64,000 bases of DNA from contig JAFWEP010000028.1 of NCBI GenBank assembly GCA_017512885.1, positions 1 to 64,000 on the forward strand. The letters run 5' to 3'. This DNA comes from Erysipelotrichaceae bacterium. GTDB lineage: Bacteria > Bacillota_I > Bacilli_A > Erysipelotrichales > Erysipelotrichaceae. Shown in pieces: positions 16,711-25,165 of this stretch (its first letter is position 1; each line of letters begins with the position of its first letter). Under the pieces are notes generated by a model. The model was not told where the DNA came from. It saw only the letters and a program-made list of their open reading frames with translations, and did not search any database. Both the position numbers and the translations under genes were made by a program.

Positions 16711-17477
16711 AGTCCGAAAAACACTCCTACCGAACCGAAGAAGATCAGACAGAACAGCAGGGAATCGATACGGTCCAGGATCCCGCCGTGTCCGGGGATC
16801 AGGGAACCGTAGTCCTTCACTTCATAGTTCCGTTTGATCAGGCTGAAAGACAGATCGCCGATCTGCGAGATGATCGGCAGTGTCAGGGAGAAAAAGAGGA
16901 TGATCTTCTGATCGAATCCCAGATAGCCCAGAAAATGGGCAAAGAAGTAGGAGAGCAGCGCTCCGCCCAGCCAGCCGCCGATCGCCCCTTCCCAGGTCTT
17001 CTTGGGAGAGACGCGGGGATTCAGTTTGTGCTTTCCGATCGCCATGCCGGTGAATAAGGCGAAGATATCACAGCCAAAGGCAGCAATCGCGATATACAGC
17101 ATGACCAGATAGGAAGAACGCTCATAGATGCGTAATACGCACATGATCGCAAAGGCCAGGATGATCGACATCATGAAGGTCGAAGAGATATCGTCCATCG
17201 ATATATCTTCAAAGAGGATGCCGAAGAAGAACAGCAGCATGATATAGAACAGAATGATGCCGGTGCTGCGCTGCGGCAGGACGTTGATCGCCGCAATGAA
17301 GACCACCATCAGGATATAGATGGCGATATTGAAACGTTTGTTGCGGATGCTGGTGTATTCATAAGAAGCGATCAGAGCCACCGCTGCTACCAGCACCTTC
17401 AGCCAGACCCCGCCCAGGATCAGCCCCGGTCCGCAGACCAGGAGGGTCAGGATCGCCCCGATGATACGTTGTTTCAT
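16707..17477 (-). CDS. cdsA: Phosphatidate cytidylyltransferase (CDP-diglyceride synthase)
   Basis: 256 residues from ATG 17475-17477, chosen because GGAGG lies upstream and it overlaps the uppS stop as ATGA; a longer in-frame extension to 17528 reads into uppS and is unlikely. A polytopic membrane enzyme that makes CDP-diacylglycerol for phospholipid synthesis. The family signature is intact: SPKKTWEG, then GDLSFSLIKRNYEVKDYG and GHGGILDRIDS. Confidence 0.95.
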   Translation of the reverse strand: MKQRIIGAILTLLVCGPGLILGGVWLKVLVAAVALIASYEYTSIRNKRFNIAIYILMVVFIAAINVLPQRSTGIILFYIMLLFFFGILFEDISMDDISSTFMMSIILAFAIMCVLRIYERSSYLVMLYIAIAAFGCDIFALFTGMAIGKHKLNPRVSPKKTWEGAIGGWLGGALLSYFFAHFLGYLGFDQKIILFFSLTLPIISQIGDLSFSLIKRNYEVKDYGSLIPGHGGILDRIDSLLFCLIFFGSVGVFFGL

Positions 17478-18175
17478 GCGTTCAGTCCTCCGAAACGGCG
17501 GTTGCGCCGTTCGTATTCCTGCAGACATTTATCGAATTCGTCTTCATCGAATTCCGGCCAGGCCTTCTCATCGAAGATCAGTTCGCTGTATGCCAGCTGA
17601 TAGAGCAGGAAATTGCTGATGCGCTCTTCCCCGCTGGTACGGATCAGCAGATCCACATCCGGCATCCCTGCAGTCTGCAGATATGACGAGAACTCCTCTT
17701 CGCTGAGCTCGTTCTCTTTCCCGGCCGCCACCTCCGCGGCATAGGCCTTCGCCGCTTCCACGATCTCCCTGCGGGAGCCGTAGTTCAGGGCGAAACAGAG
17801 CACCATCCCGGTGTTCTCCTTCGTCCGTTCGATCGCTCCCTGGAAGTACTTCCGGGCTTCTGCCGGGATCTCTTTCAGGGAACCGATCATGGTGACGCGG
17901 ATGTTCTTTTCCATCAGTTCTTTCAGGTAAGACTCAAAGAAGATCTTCGGAAGAGACATCAGATAACCGACTTCTTCTTTGGGCCGTTTCCAGTTTTCAG
18001 TGCTGAAAGCATAAAGCGTAAGATATCTCACGCCCCGCTCATTCGCATGGATCGCGATCCTTCTTACGTTCTTTACGCCTTCATAATGACCGAAAGTCCG
18101 GACTTTCCCCTGTTTTTTTGCCCAACGGCCGTTGCCATCCATGATGATGGCAACATGTGCAAGAGAGTTCTCCAT
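17474..18175 (-). CDS. uppS: Undecaprenyl diphosphate synthase (isoprenyl transferase)
   Basis: 233 residues. IMDGNGRWAK at the start carries the catalytic Asp, and the C-terminal LLIRTSGEERISNFLLYQ carries the substrate-binding Arg and Ser residues. It makes the C55 lipid carrier precursor used by MraY and other wall enzymes. Its ATG overlaps the frr stop by one base (TGATG). Confidence 0.97.
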   Translation of the reverse strand: MENSLAHVAIIMDGNGRWAKKQGKVRTFGHYEGVKNVRRIAIHANERGVRYLTLYAFSTENWKRPKEEVGYLMSLPKIFFESYLKELMEKNIRVTMIGSLKEIPAEARKYFQGAIERTKENTGMVLCFALNYGSRREIVEAAKAYAAEVAAGKENELSEEEFSSYLQTAGMPDVDLLIRTSGEERISNFLLYQLAYSELIFDEKAWPEFDEDEFDKCLQEYERRNRRFGGLNA

Positions 18176-18720
18176 CAGATCGTCATGATCTCTTTTTCTT
18201 TGGCAGCTCCGATCTCTTCGACCTGTTTGATGTACTTCTTGGTCAGATCATCGACATCTTCCAGCAGGGATTTCTGCAGATCTTCGTCGCTGATCTCCTT
18301 ATCCTTCTTGATGGCATCGTTCGTATCCCGGCGGATGTTGCGGATCGCCACTTTCGCTTCTTCCGTCATCCTGGAGACATCCTTGCAGTAGTTGCGGCGG
18401 GTCTCTTCCGTCAGTTTCGGAACGCTGAGACGGATGACCGAACCGTCGTTCTGCGGCGGCAGGTTCAGCTGTGACATATTGATAGCCGTTTCGATGCCCT
18501 TCAGAGAGGTGCGGTCATAAGGTTTGATGACCAGGATCGTACCTTCCTGAACAGTAATGGAAGCGATCTGGTTGAGCGGTGTCATCGCTCCGTAGTAATC
18601 GACTTCGATCCCGTTCAGCATCGTCGGGTTGGCCCGGCCGGTACGGACGCGGGTCAGCGAGTTCTCGAAACGTTCACAGGCTTCCATCATTCTTTCTTCG
18701 CATAGATCGAGATGTTCCAT
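18175..18720 (-). CDS. frr: Ribosome recycling factor
   Basis: 181 residues, close to the family norm of about 185. The RRF helical domain is clear (RTGRANPTMLNGIEVDYYG; VRIAIRN-like AKVAIRNIRRDTND). It splits post-termination ribosomes with EF-G. The start overlaps the pyrH stop (TAATG). Confidence 0.97.
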   Translation of the reverse strand: MEHLDLCEERMMEACERFENSLTRVRTGRANPTMLNGIEVDYYGAMTPLNQIASITVQEGTILVIKPYDRTSLKGIETAINMSQLNLPPQNDGSVIRLSVPKLTEETRRNYCKDVSRMTEEAKVAIRNIRRDTNDAIKKDKEISDEDLQKSLLEDVDDLTKKYIKQVEEIGAAKEKEIMTI

Positions 18721-19430
18721 TATTCTTTTCCTCCATGGATCAGGGTACCGACGGCTTCACCGGCAGCAGCCTTGATGATATTCCCTTCTTCATTCATATC
18801 GAAGACGAAGATATTCACACCGTTGTCCCGGCAGAGCCCGGCAGCGGTGGAATCGATCACCTTCAGATCCTTTTCCAGTATAGCATTAAACGTCAGATCC
18901 GCATAGCGCACGGCCGTCTCGTCCTTGGCCGGGTCGGCACTGTAGACTCCGTCTACGCCGTTCTTGGCCATCAGGATCGCTTCGGCGCCCAATTCGCAGG
19001 CCCGCAGTGCAGCCCCGGAATCAGTCGAGAAATAGGGATTGGCGACACCGCCGCCGAAGACCAGCACTCCGCCCTCTTCCAGGACTTTCAGAGCCAGTTC
19101 CCGGTCGAACTTCGTGACCCCGTCGATCTGGAAAGCGCTCATCGCCAGAGCCTTGACGCCGGCCTGCCGCAGAGCGGCCTGCAGAGCCAGGGCATTGATC
19201 ACCGTCCCCAGCATGCCCATCCGGTCAGCGGTGGAACGGTCGGTTCCCAGCGCGGATAAGGTACGTCCGCGGACGAAGTTTCCTCCGCCGACGACGACGC
19301 CGACTTCGGTGCCGTTTGCACGGACCGTTTTGATCTGTTCTGCCAGACGGGCCAGCGTCGGCTGATCCAGCGTATCTCCGTCCGCACCCAGCGCTTCGCC
19401 GCTGAGTTTCAGAATAATGCGTTTATACAT
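18720..19430 (-). CDS. pyrH: UMP kinase
   Basis: 236 residues of the amino-acid-kinase fold: KLSGEALG, GGGNFVRGRT, the TDRSTADRMGMLGTVINA nucleotide region and the C-terminal TLIHGG. Phosphorylates UMP to UDP. GGAGG lies 8 nt before ATG. It starts a new unit after a terminator behind tsf. Confidence 0.97.
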   Translation of the reverse strand: MYKRIILKLSGEALGADGDTLDQPTLARLAEQIKTVRANGTEVGVVVGGGNFVRGRTLSALGTDRSTADRMGMLGTVINALALQAALRQAGVKALAMSAFQIDGVTKFDRELALKVLEEGGVLVFGGGVANPYFSTDSGAALRACELGAEAILMAKNGVDGVYSADPAKDETAVRYADLTFNAILEKDLKVIDSTAAGLCRDNGVNIFVFDMNEEGNIIKAAAGEAVGTLIHGGKE

Positions 19431-19496
19431 AAAAGGACCTCCAAAGATTCCTCAAAAATAATAGCAGATTTCCTATCGAAACGAAAGCAGGCAGAA

Positions 19497-19520
19497 GAAA
19501 AGCAGGTCACCCTGCTTTTC
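19497..19520 (-). terminator. Intrinsic terminator between tsf and pyrH
   Basis: GAAAAGCAGG (19497-19506) pairs perfectly with CCTGCTTTTC (19511-19520) around a four-base loop, with a T-rich stretch after it on the minus strand. It splits rpsB-tsf from pyrH-frr-uppS-cdsA-dxr. Some read-through plus a weak TATTAT promoter upstream of pyrH may supply the second unit. Confidence 0.8.
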
Positions 19521-19533
19521 GTTTCGGAATGGT

Positions 19534-20421
19534 TTAGTTGCCCATCTGCTTCGCTACTTCAGCAGCGAAGTCTTCCTGACGCTTTTCGATGCCTTCACCG
19601 ACCAGGTAACGCAGGAAGCACTTGACTTCTGCACCGGCTTCCTTCAGGACAGCGGCACACTTCTTGTCGGTATCCATGAAGTACGGCTGATCGACTAAGC
19701 ACATCTCTTCCAGAGACTTGGAGAGACGGCCTTCAACGATCTTTTCCAGGATCTGTTCAGGCTTGTTGGCGTTCTTCGGATCGTTGCGCAGGATCTCGAG
19801 CTGGATGCCGCGCTCATGTTCGATGACGTCAGCCGGCATATCGTTGCGGGAAACGAAGGTCGGGTTCATCGAAGCGACCTGCATGGCCATGTAGTGAGCG
19901 AGATCATCGTTGCCGCCCTTCATGACGACCAGCGTAGAACTCTTGCCGCCCATGTGCATGTAGGTGCCGAAGCGTTCATCATCACCCTTCTCGACAACAG
20001 CGAAACGGCGCAGAACGATCTTTTCACCGATCGTAGCGGTCGCATTGACGAAGAGGTCGTTCAGGGTCTGACCGTCGACCGGCAGAGCCAGAGCCGCTTC
20101 ATTGTCAGCCGGAGCAGCTGCCAGGATGACCTCGGCAGTCTTATCCAGCAGAGCCAGGAACTGTTCGTTCTTGGCGACGAAGTCGGTCTCGGAGTTGATC
20201 TCAACAACGATGGCCTTGTCGCCGTCAACGACGACGCGGCTCAGACCTTCGGCCGCGATGCGGCTGGCCTTCTTGGCAGACTTGGCGATACCCTTCTGGC
20301 GGAGCCAGTCGATCGCCTTTTCCATATCGCCGTCACATTCTACAAGAGCGTTCTTGCAGTCCATCATGCCGGCGCCGGACATTTCACGAAGTTCTTTGAC
20401 CTGTGCAGCAGTAACAGCCAT
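19534..20421 (-). CDS. tsf: Elongation factor Ts
   Basis: 295 residues, normal length. The N-terminal UBA-like part (VKELREMSGAGMMDCKNAL), the TDFVAKNEQF core motif and the dimerisation region are intact. It is the guanine nucleotide exchange factor of EF-Tu. The ATG overlaps the rpsB stop (TAATG). Confidence 0.97.
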   Translation of the reverse strand: MAVTAAQVKELREMSGAGMMDCKNALVECDGDMEKAIDWLRQKGIAKSAKKASRIAAEGLSRVVVDGDKAIVVEINSETDFVAKNEQFLALLDKTAEVILAAAPADNEAALALPVDGQTLNDLFVNATATIGEKIVLRRFAVVEKGDDERFGTYMHMGGKSSTLVVMKGGNDDLAHYMAMQVASMNPTFVSRNDMPADVIEHERGIQLEILRNDPKNANKPEQILEKIVEGRLSKSLEEMCLVDQPYFMDTDKKCAAVLKEAGAEVKCFLRYLVGEGIEKRQEDFAAEVAKQMGN

Positions 20422-21413
20422 TATGCGTTCTCTCCTTCGCTCTTCGGGGTTTCCGAAGCTTTTTCAGCCTTGTTTTCAGTCGGCAGATCCTTGCGGATGG
20501 TCTGGTTCGGAGAAGCCGGAGCGTTGTCCTTGCGGCCTACGAAACGCTTCTCGGAGTTGAAACGGCGCTGACCGTTCTGACCGAAGCGGGCGTTCTGCTG
20601 AGCGCGGCGCTCTTCGATGCGCTGACGACGTCTCTTTTCCTGTTCCTCAGCGTGCTTCTCAACGTTGATGATAACGTCAGCCATGGTGATGTCTTCGACA
20701 TCTTCGCCTTCCTGGTAAGCATCCTGAAGGATACCGCCCTTGGTCTCGACGATGGCATCCGCCAGCAGGGAGACGACGAGTTTGATGGACTTGACCGCAT
20801 CATCGTTGGCCGGGATCGGGAAATCGACCAGGCCCGGATCGCAGTTGGTATCGCAGAGACCGAAGACCGGGATGCCCAGCTTCCTGGCTTCCGCAACAGC
20901 ATTGTGGTCTTCCTTCGGATCGACGACGACGACGGCATCCGGAAGCTTCTTCATTTCCTTGATACCGCCTAAGAAGTTGTTCAGACGAGTCGCTTCCTTG
21001 CGGATCAGCGCGACTTCCTTCTTCGGGTACAGGTTGATGGTCTCATTGGCTTCCATCTCTTCGATCTCGATCAGGCGCTTGATACGCTTCTGGATCGTAC
21101 GGAAGTTGGTGAGCGTGCCGCCCAGCCATCTCTGGTTGATGTAGAAGCTTCCGGAACGGAGAGCTTCATCCAGGATGATCTGCTGAGCCTGCTTCTTGGT
21201 GCCGACAAAGAGGACCTTACCGCCCTTTTCGGCGATCTCTTTCATCTTGTTGTAGGCAACGTCGAGGTTTTCCTGAGTCTTTTCGAGGTTGATGATGTAG
21301 ATACCGTTCTTCGCGGTATAGATGAAGGGCTTGCATTTCGGATCCCAGCGTCTGGTCTGATGACCGAAATGTACGCCGTTTTCCAGCAGCTTGCGCATGG
21401 AAACTAACTGCAT
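20421..21413 (-). CDS. rpsB: 30S ribosomal protein S2 with long C-terminal extension
   Basis: 330 residues, against about 230-260 for typical S2. The core is conventional ([60 protein letters not shown]). After about residue 240 it continues with an Arg/Gln-rich helix ([20 protein letters not shown]) and a low-complexity Lys/Glu/Ser tail. The tail reads through with no frame change to a stop that overlaps tsf, so it is real coding sequence. Confidence 0.96.
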   Translation of the reverse strand: MQLVSMRKLLENGVHFGHQTRRWDPKCKPFIYTAKNGIYIINLEKTQENLDVAYNKMKEIAEKGGKVLFVGTKKQAQQIILDEALRSGSFYINQRWLGGTLTNFRTIQKRIKRLIEIEEMEANETINLYPKKEVALIRKEATRLNNFLGGIKEMKKLPDAVVVVDPKEDHNAVAEARKLGIPVFGLCDTNCDPGLVDFPIPANDDAVKSIKLVVSLLADAIVETKGGILQDAYQEGEDVEDITMADVIINVEKHAEEQEKRRRQRIEERRAQQNARFGQNGQRRFNSEKRFVGRKDNAPASPNQTIRKDLPTENKAEKASETPKSEGENA

Positions 21414-21525
21414 TCTTTTTTTCCTCTCTTTCCGTTAATTCCTCCACTGTTTCAGACGCGACAGACCTTTGCAGGCACGGAAATCACGAATCCACAGTGT
21501 GCGTATTGCACAATAGTGCTCATAT

Positions 21526-21555
21526 AGTATAGCAGAAGGCTTTCTCCCTTTACAA
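21526..21555 (-). promoter_or_regulatory. Promoter of rpsB-tsf with a 100-nt leader
   Basis: TTGTAA, 18-base spacer, TATACT on the minus strand. About 105 nt of leader separate it from the rpsB ATG. The leader starts with a small GCAC/GTGC hairpin and further inverted pieces; it could be an S2 autoregulatory site, but I cannot match it to a known leader motif. Confidence 0.65.
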
Positions 21556-21590
21556 GGCGAAAATGCGTTTATAAAGCCTTTTCTCCATAG

Positions 21591-21611
21591 AAAAAGGCTC
21601 TTCAGGAGCCT
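21591..21611 (-). terminator. Terminator overlapping the stop of the small export-family gene
   Basis: AGGCTC (21595-21600) pairs with GAGCCT (21606-21611) and is followed by five T on the minus strand. The TAG stop (21610-21612) overlaps the stem. Confidence 0.75.
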
Positions 21612-22071
21612 AGAAGAGATTGAATCCCAGGAAGGAAGCAGTCATCATGATGACCCCTGCCAGCAGTACCCCGCACATGACCGATAAGGTCGTGGACCGG
21701 AAGTCCATATCCAGGATCGAAGCGGCCAGCGTACCGGTCCAGGCGCCGGTGCCCGGGAGCGGGATCCCGACGAACAGGAGCAGCGCCAGGAAGAGTCCTC
21801 TGCCGGCTTTGGCGGTCAGTTTCTCGCCGCCCTTTCTTCCCTTCTCCAGACAGAAACGGAAGAAGGGACCGATCAGAGGTTTGTCCTGTCCCCATTCCAG
21901 GACCTTGCGGGCAAAGAGGTAGATGAAGGGTACCGGCAGCATGTTGCCGATGATACTGATGATATAGGACGGGATGATCGGCAGATGCAGGTACTGGGAA
22001 TACGGGATGGCTCCGCGCAGTTCGATCAGCGGTACCATCGAAATAAAGAATATCTTCAGATAATCCAGCAT
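21610..22071 (-). CDS. Small multidrug-export / COG2426 family membrane protein
   Basis: 153 residues with about four membrane helices. It has the family traits: MVPLIELRGAIPYS near the start, then the conserved FVGIPLPGTGAWTGTLAA motif. The family is named for a proposed export role but its function is not established. A short GAGG precedes the ATG. It is a one-gene unit between the aspS terminator and the rpsB promoter. Confidence 0.82.
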   Translation of the reverse strand: MLDYLKIFFISMVPLIELRGAIPYSQYLHLPIIPSYIISIIGNMLPVPFIYLFARKVLEWGQDKPLIGPFFRFCLEKGRKGGEKLTAKAGRGLFLALLLFVGIPLPGTGAWTGTLAASILDMDFRSTTLSVMCGVLLAGVIMMTASFLGFNLF

Positions 22072-22113
22072 ATCATTTCCTCACAATACAGGGTCTATCG
22101 TAGCATATTCTAT

Positions 22114-22141
22114 AAAAAAGAAACAGGGCTAAGCCTGTTTC
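22114..22141 (-). terminator. Terminator enclosing the aspS stop codon
   Basis: GAAACAGG (22120-22127) pairs with CCTGTTTC (22134-22141); the TAG of aspS (22129-22131) is in the loop. Six T follow on the minus strand. Confidence 0.85.
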
Positions 22142-23883
22142 TTCTTCTTTTCTACAACAGCGATATGCAGATCATCGAGCTGATCCTGATCGACTCCGGC
22201 CGGAGCTTCCGCCATCAGGTCCATCGCGCTCTGCGTCTTCGGGAAGGCCACGACATCCTTGATGTTGTCAGTCTTCGTTATCAGCATCATCAGCCGCTCG
22301 AGACCGATGCCGACGCCGCAGTGCGGCGGTGCACCGTATTCAAAGGCTTCCAGGAAGAAGCCGAAGCGTTCCTTCGCCTTCTCCGGCGTGAGTCCCAGTG
22401 CTTCAAAGACCTTGGCCTGCATCTCCTGGTTATGGATACGGACCGAACCGGACAGCAGTTCATAGCCGTTCAAGACCAGGTCGTAAGCACGGGAGTAGCA
22501 GTTGGCCTTGTCATCGATCAGTTTGTCGATATCTTCATCGCGCGGAGCGGTGAAGGGATGGTGCGCGGATTCGTAACGCTGACGCTCTTCCGACCATTCG
22601 TACATCGGGAATTCGGTGATCCAGACGAAGTGGTAGACATCGTCATCGCAGAGGCCCAGCTGATGGCCGAGCTTGTTGCGTAAGGCGCCCAGAGCGACTT
22701 CCGCAACTTCCTTCTTGTCGGCTACGAACAGCAGCAGGTCATTCTCCTGCAGGACAAACTCTTCCTTGAGAGCTTCCCCTTCCGCAGCGGAGAGGTACTT
22801 GCTGAAGCCGCCGGAGAAAGCACCGCCCTGATACTTCAGGAAAGCGACGCCCTTGGCTTTGTAGATCTTGACGAATTCGGAGAAACCGTCCAGTTCCTTA
22901 CGGGAGAAGGAACTTCCGCCGTCGACTTTCAGACCCTTGATGACCCCGCCGTTCTGCAGAGCGCTCTGGAAGACCGGGAAAGCTGTTTCCTTGAAGAGAT
23001 CCTGAACGTTATGCATCGGCATATCGAAGCGCAGATCCGGTTTATCGGAACCGTACTTGTCCATCGCTTCGCGGTACGGCAGACGCGGGAAAGCCGGCAG
23101 ATCGATGCCCTTGACGTTCTTGAAGACGTGACGCATCGCTCCTTCGACGACCCCGAAGATATCCTCTTCCGAGGCAAAGCTCATCTCGATATCGATCTGG
23201 GTGAATTCCGGCTGACGGTCGGCACGCAGATCTTCGTCCCGGAAACAGCGGGCGATCTGGAAGTAACGGTCCATGCCGCCGATCATCAGAAGCTGCTTAT
23301 AGATCTGCGGAGACTGCGGCAAGGCATAGAAGGAACCTTCATAAAGTCTCGAGGGGACCAGGTAGTCCCGGGCGCCTTCCGGCGTGGACTTGGACAGGAT
23401 CGGGGTCTCCACTTCCACGAAGTTCTGCGAATGCAGGTATTCACGGAACAGGGTGCAGACCTTATCGCGGGCGATCAGCCGCTGCTGCAGCGGCGAACGG
23501 CGCAGATCCAGGTAACGGTAGCGCAGACGGGTATCCTCCAGGGCATCCGTCTCATCGGCAACGATCATCGGGGTGGTCTTGGAGGTGCTCAATACCTTGA
23601 CCGACTTCGCAGCGATCTCGATCTCGCCGGTAGCCAGTTTATTGTTGGGGTTCTCCTTGAGAGTGACTTCCCCGCTGACCTGCAGGACATATTCGTTGCG
23701 GACATCCTTGACGCTGTCCGACATCTCTTCGTTGAAAGTGACCTGCGTGATGCCGTAACGGTCACGCAGATCGATGAAGCAGATCGAGCCGAGATTGCGG
23801 CGCTTGGCGACCCAGCCGCAGAGCGAGACGCTCTTGCCGGCATCTTCCTTGCGGAGCTCTCCGCAGGTATGTGTTCTATACAT
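22129..23883 (-). CDS. aspS: Aspartyl-tRNA synthetase (bacterial type)
   Basis: 584 residues, the bacterial-length class II enzyme: N-terminal OB anticodon-binding domain (CGWVAKRRNLG, FIDLRDRYG), class II motif 2 (FRDEDLRADRQPEFTQID), an inserted GAD domain, and motif 3 (GIGLERLMML). Whether it also charges tRNA-Asn cannot be told from sequence alone. The ATG lies in the end of hisS with GGAGG 5 nt upstream (8-base overlap). Confidence 0.97.
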   Translation of the reverse strand: MYRTHTCGELRKEDAGKSVSLCGWVAKRRNLGSICFIDLRDRYGITQVTFNEEMSDSVKDVRNEYVLQVSGEVTLKENPNNKLATGEIEIAAKSVKVLSTSKTTPMIVADETDALEDTRLRYRYLDLRRSPLQQRLIARDKVCTLFREYLHSQNFVEVETPILSKSTPEGARDYLVPSRLYEGSFYALPQSPQIYKQLLMIGGMDRYFQIARCFRDEDLRADRQPEFTQIDIEMSFASEEDIFGVVEGAMRHVFKNVKGIDLPAFPRLPYREAMDKYGSDKPDLRFDMPMHNVQDLFKETAFPVFQSALQNGGVIKGLKVDGGSSFSRKELDGFSEFVKIYKAKGVAFLKYQGGAFSGGFSKYLSAAEGEALKEEFVLQENDLLLFVADKKEVAEVALGALRNKLGHQLGLCDDDVYHFVWITEFPMYEWSEERQRYESAHHPFTAPRDEDIDKLIDDKANCYSRAYDLVLNGYELLSGSVRIHNQEMQAKVFEALGLTPEKAKERFGFFLEAFEYGAPPHCGVGIGLERLMMLITKTDNIKDVVAFPKTQSAMDLMAEAPAGVDQDQLDDLHIAVVEKKKKQA

Positions 23884-25153
23884 CTTTTTCCTCCCAGGCT
23901 TTGTTCAGGAAGTCGACGACTTCCCCGTAAGCCAGTTCCTTCTGTTCCTTGGTGGCAGAGACCCGCATCTGAACGGTCTCTTTCTTTTCTTCGTCTTCGC
24001 CGATGATCAGCACATAGGGGGCGCTGACCCGGTCTGCCGACTTGAACTGGGCTTTGATCGAACGGGGCTGGACATTGAGCACCGTACGGTAGCCTTCCGC
24101 CCTTAACATCGTCGCCAGTTTTAAGACATAGGGCGAACCGTTGGTCAGATCGATCAGGTAGCAGTCGGTCTCAAACGGTTCTTCCTTCAGCAGTCCTTCC
24201 GCCTCCATGGCTAAGAGGATCCTCTCCTCCCCCATCGCAAAGCCGATGCCGGAGAGTTCCGGACCGCCCATCTCCTTCACCAGTTCATCATAGCGGCCGC
24301 CCGCAAAGAGCGTGGCCTGCGAACCGGAAGCGGGATTGGTGGAAACGACTTCGAAGACCGTATCGGTATAGTAATCGAGACCTCTGACCAGCTTCTCATC
24401 GATCTGGTAAGGGATCTCCAGGGCATCCAGATAAGTCAGGACCTTCTCAAAGTATCCCTTGGATTCCTCGCTCAGGTAGTTGCTGAGCTTCGGGGCATTC
24501 TGCACCGCCTCCAGTTCGTGGTCGATCTTGCAGTCCAGGATGCGCAGCGGGTTCTTCTCGTAACGCTTCTGACAGTCCGTGCAGAGTTCATCGAGGTGCG
24601 AGGCAAAGTGGCTCCTCAGTGCCTCGGAATAGGCCAGCCGGGAAGCACTGTCGCCCAGGGTATTGATCAGGACCTTGACGCCCTGTAAGCCCAGAGCCTT
24701 AATGAAGGAGTAACCTAAGGCGATCACTTCCGCATCGACCAGCGGCGACTTGACCCCGATATTCTCGAGACCCAGCTGAGTAAACTGACGCTGACGTCCT
24801 TTCTGGGGACGCTCATGGCGGAACATTTCTTCGATGTAAGCAAGCTTCAGTGGCAGTTCTTCCTTGCCGTAGAGCTTGTTTTCAATGACGGAACGGATGA
24901 TCCCGGCAGTTCCTTCCGGACGCAGGGTCAGGCGGTCCTTTTCGTTCATGGAGAAGGTAAACATCTCCTTGGTGACCATATCGGAGGTATCGTTCTCCTT
25001 CTGAAAGACACCGGCATACTCGATCACCGGCGTTTTCATTAAACGATATCCGTACAGATCCAGGAACAGACGGAAGATCCCTTCCAGTTCCTCGCACTGT
25101 GCGAGGCGGGAAGGGAGCTGATCGTAAGTTCCTTTCACAGTCTGATAAGGCAT
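23876..25153 (-). CDS. hisS: Histidyl-tRNA synthetase
   Basis: 425 residues. It has the N-terminal YQTVKGTYDQLP, motif 2 (MFRHERPQKGRQRQFTQ), the histidine-specific LVRGLDYYTDTVFE, motif 3 (GIGFAMGEERIL) and a C-terminal anticodon-binding domain. AAGGAG precedes ATG. The rel-hisS-aspS order is common in Bacillota. No T-box lies in the 12-base gap after rel. Confidence 0.97.
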   Translation of the reverse strand: MPYQTVKGTYDQLPSRLAQCEELEGIFRLFLDLYGYRLMKTPVIEYAGVFQKENDTSDMVTKEMFTFSMNEKDRLTLRPEGTAGIIRSVIENKLYGKEELPLKLAYIEEMFRHERPQKGRQRQFTQLGLENIGVKSPLVDAEVIALGYSFIKALGLQGVKVLINTLGDSASRLAYSEALRSHFASHLDELCTDCQKRYEKNPLRILDCKIDHELEAVQNAPKLSNYLSEESKGYFEKVLTYLDALEIPYQIDEKLVRGLDYYTDTVFEVVSTNPASGSQATLFAGGRYDELVKEMGGPELSGIGFAMGEERILLAMEAEGLLKEEPFETDCYLIDLTNGSPYVLKLATMLRAEGYRTVLNVQPRSIKAQFKSADRVSAPYVLIIGEDEEKKETVQMRVSATKEQKELAYGEVVDFLNKAWEEKDV

Positions 25154-25165
25154 AAGTGCTCCTTT

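Noticed and set aside
21414-21525. A named riboswitch or ribosomal leader in the rpsB 5' region
   Set aside because: Small hairpins are visible but no pattern that I can match to a known leader family.
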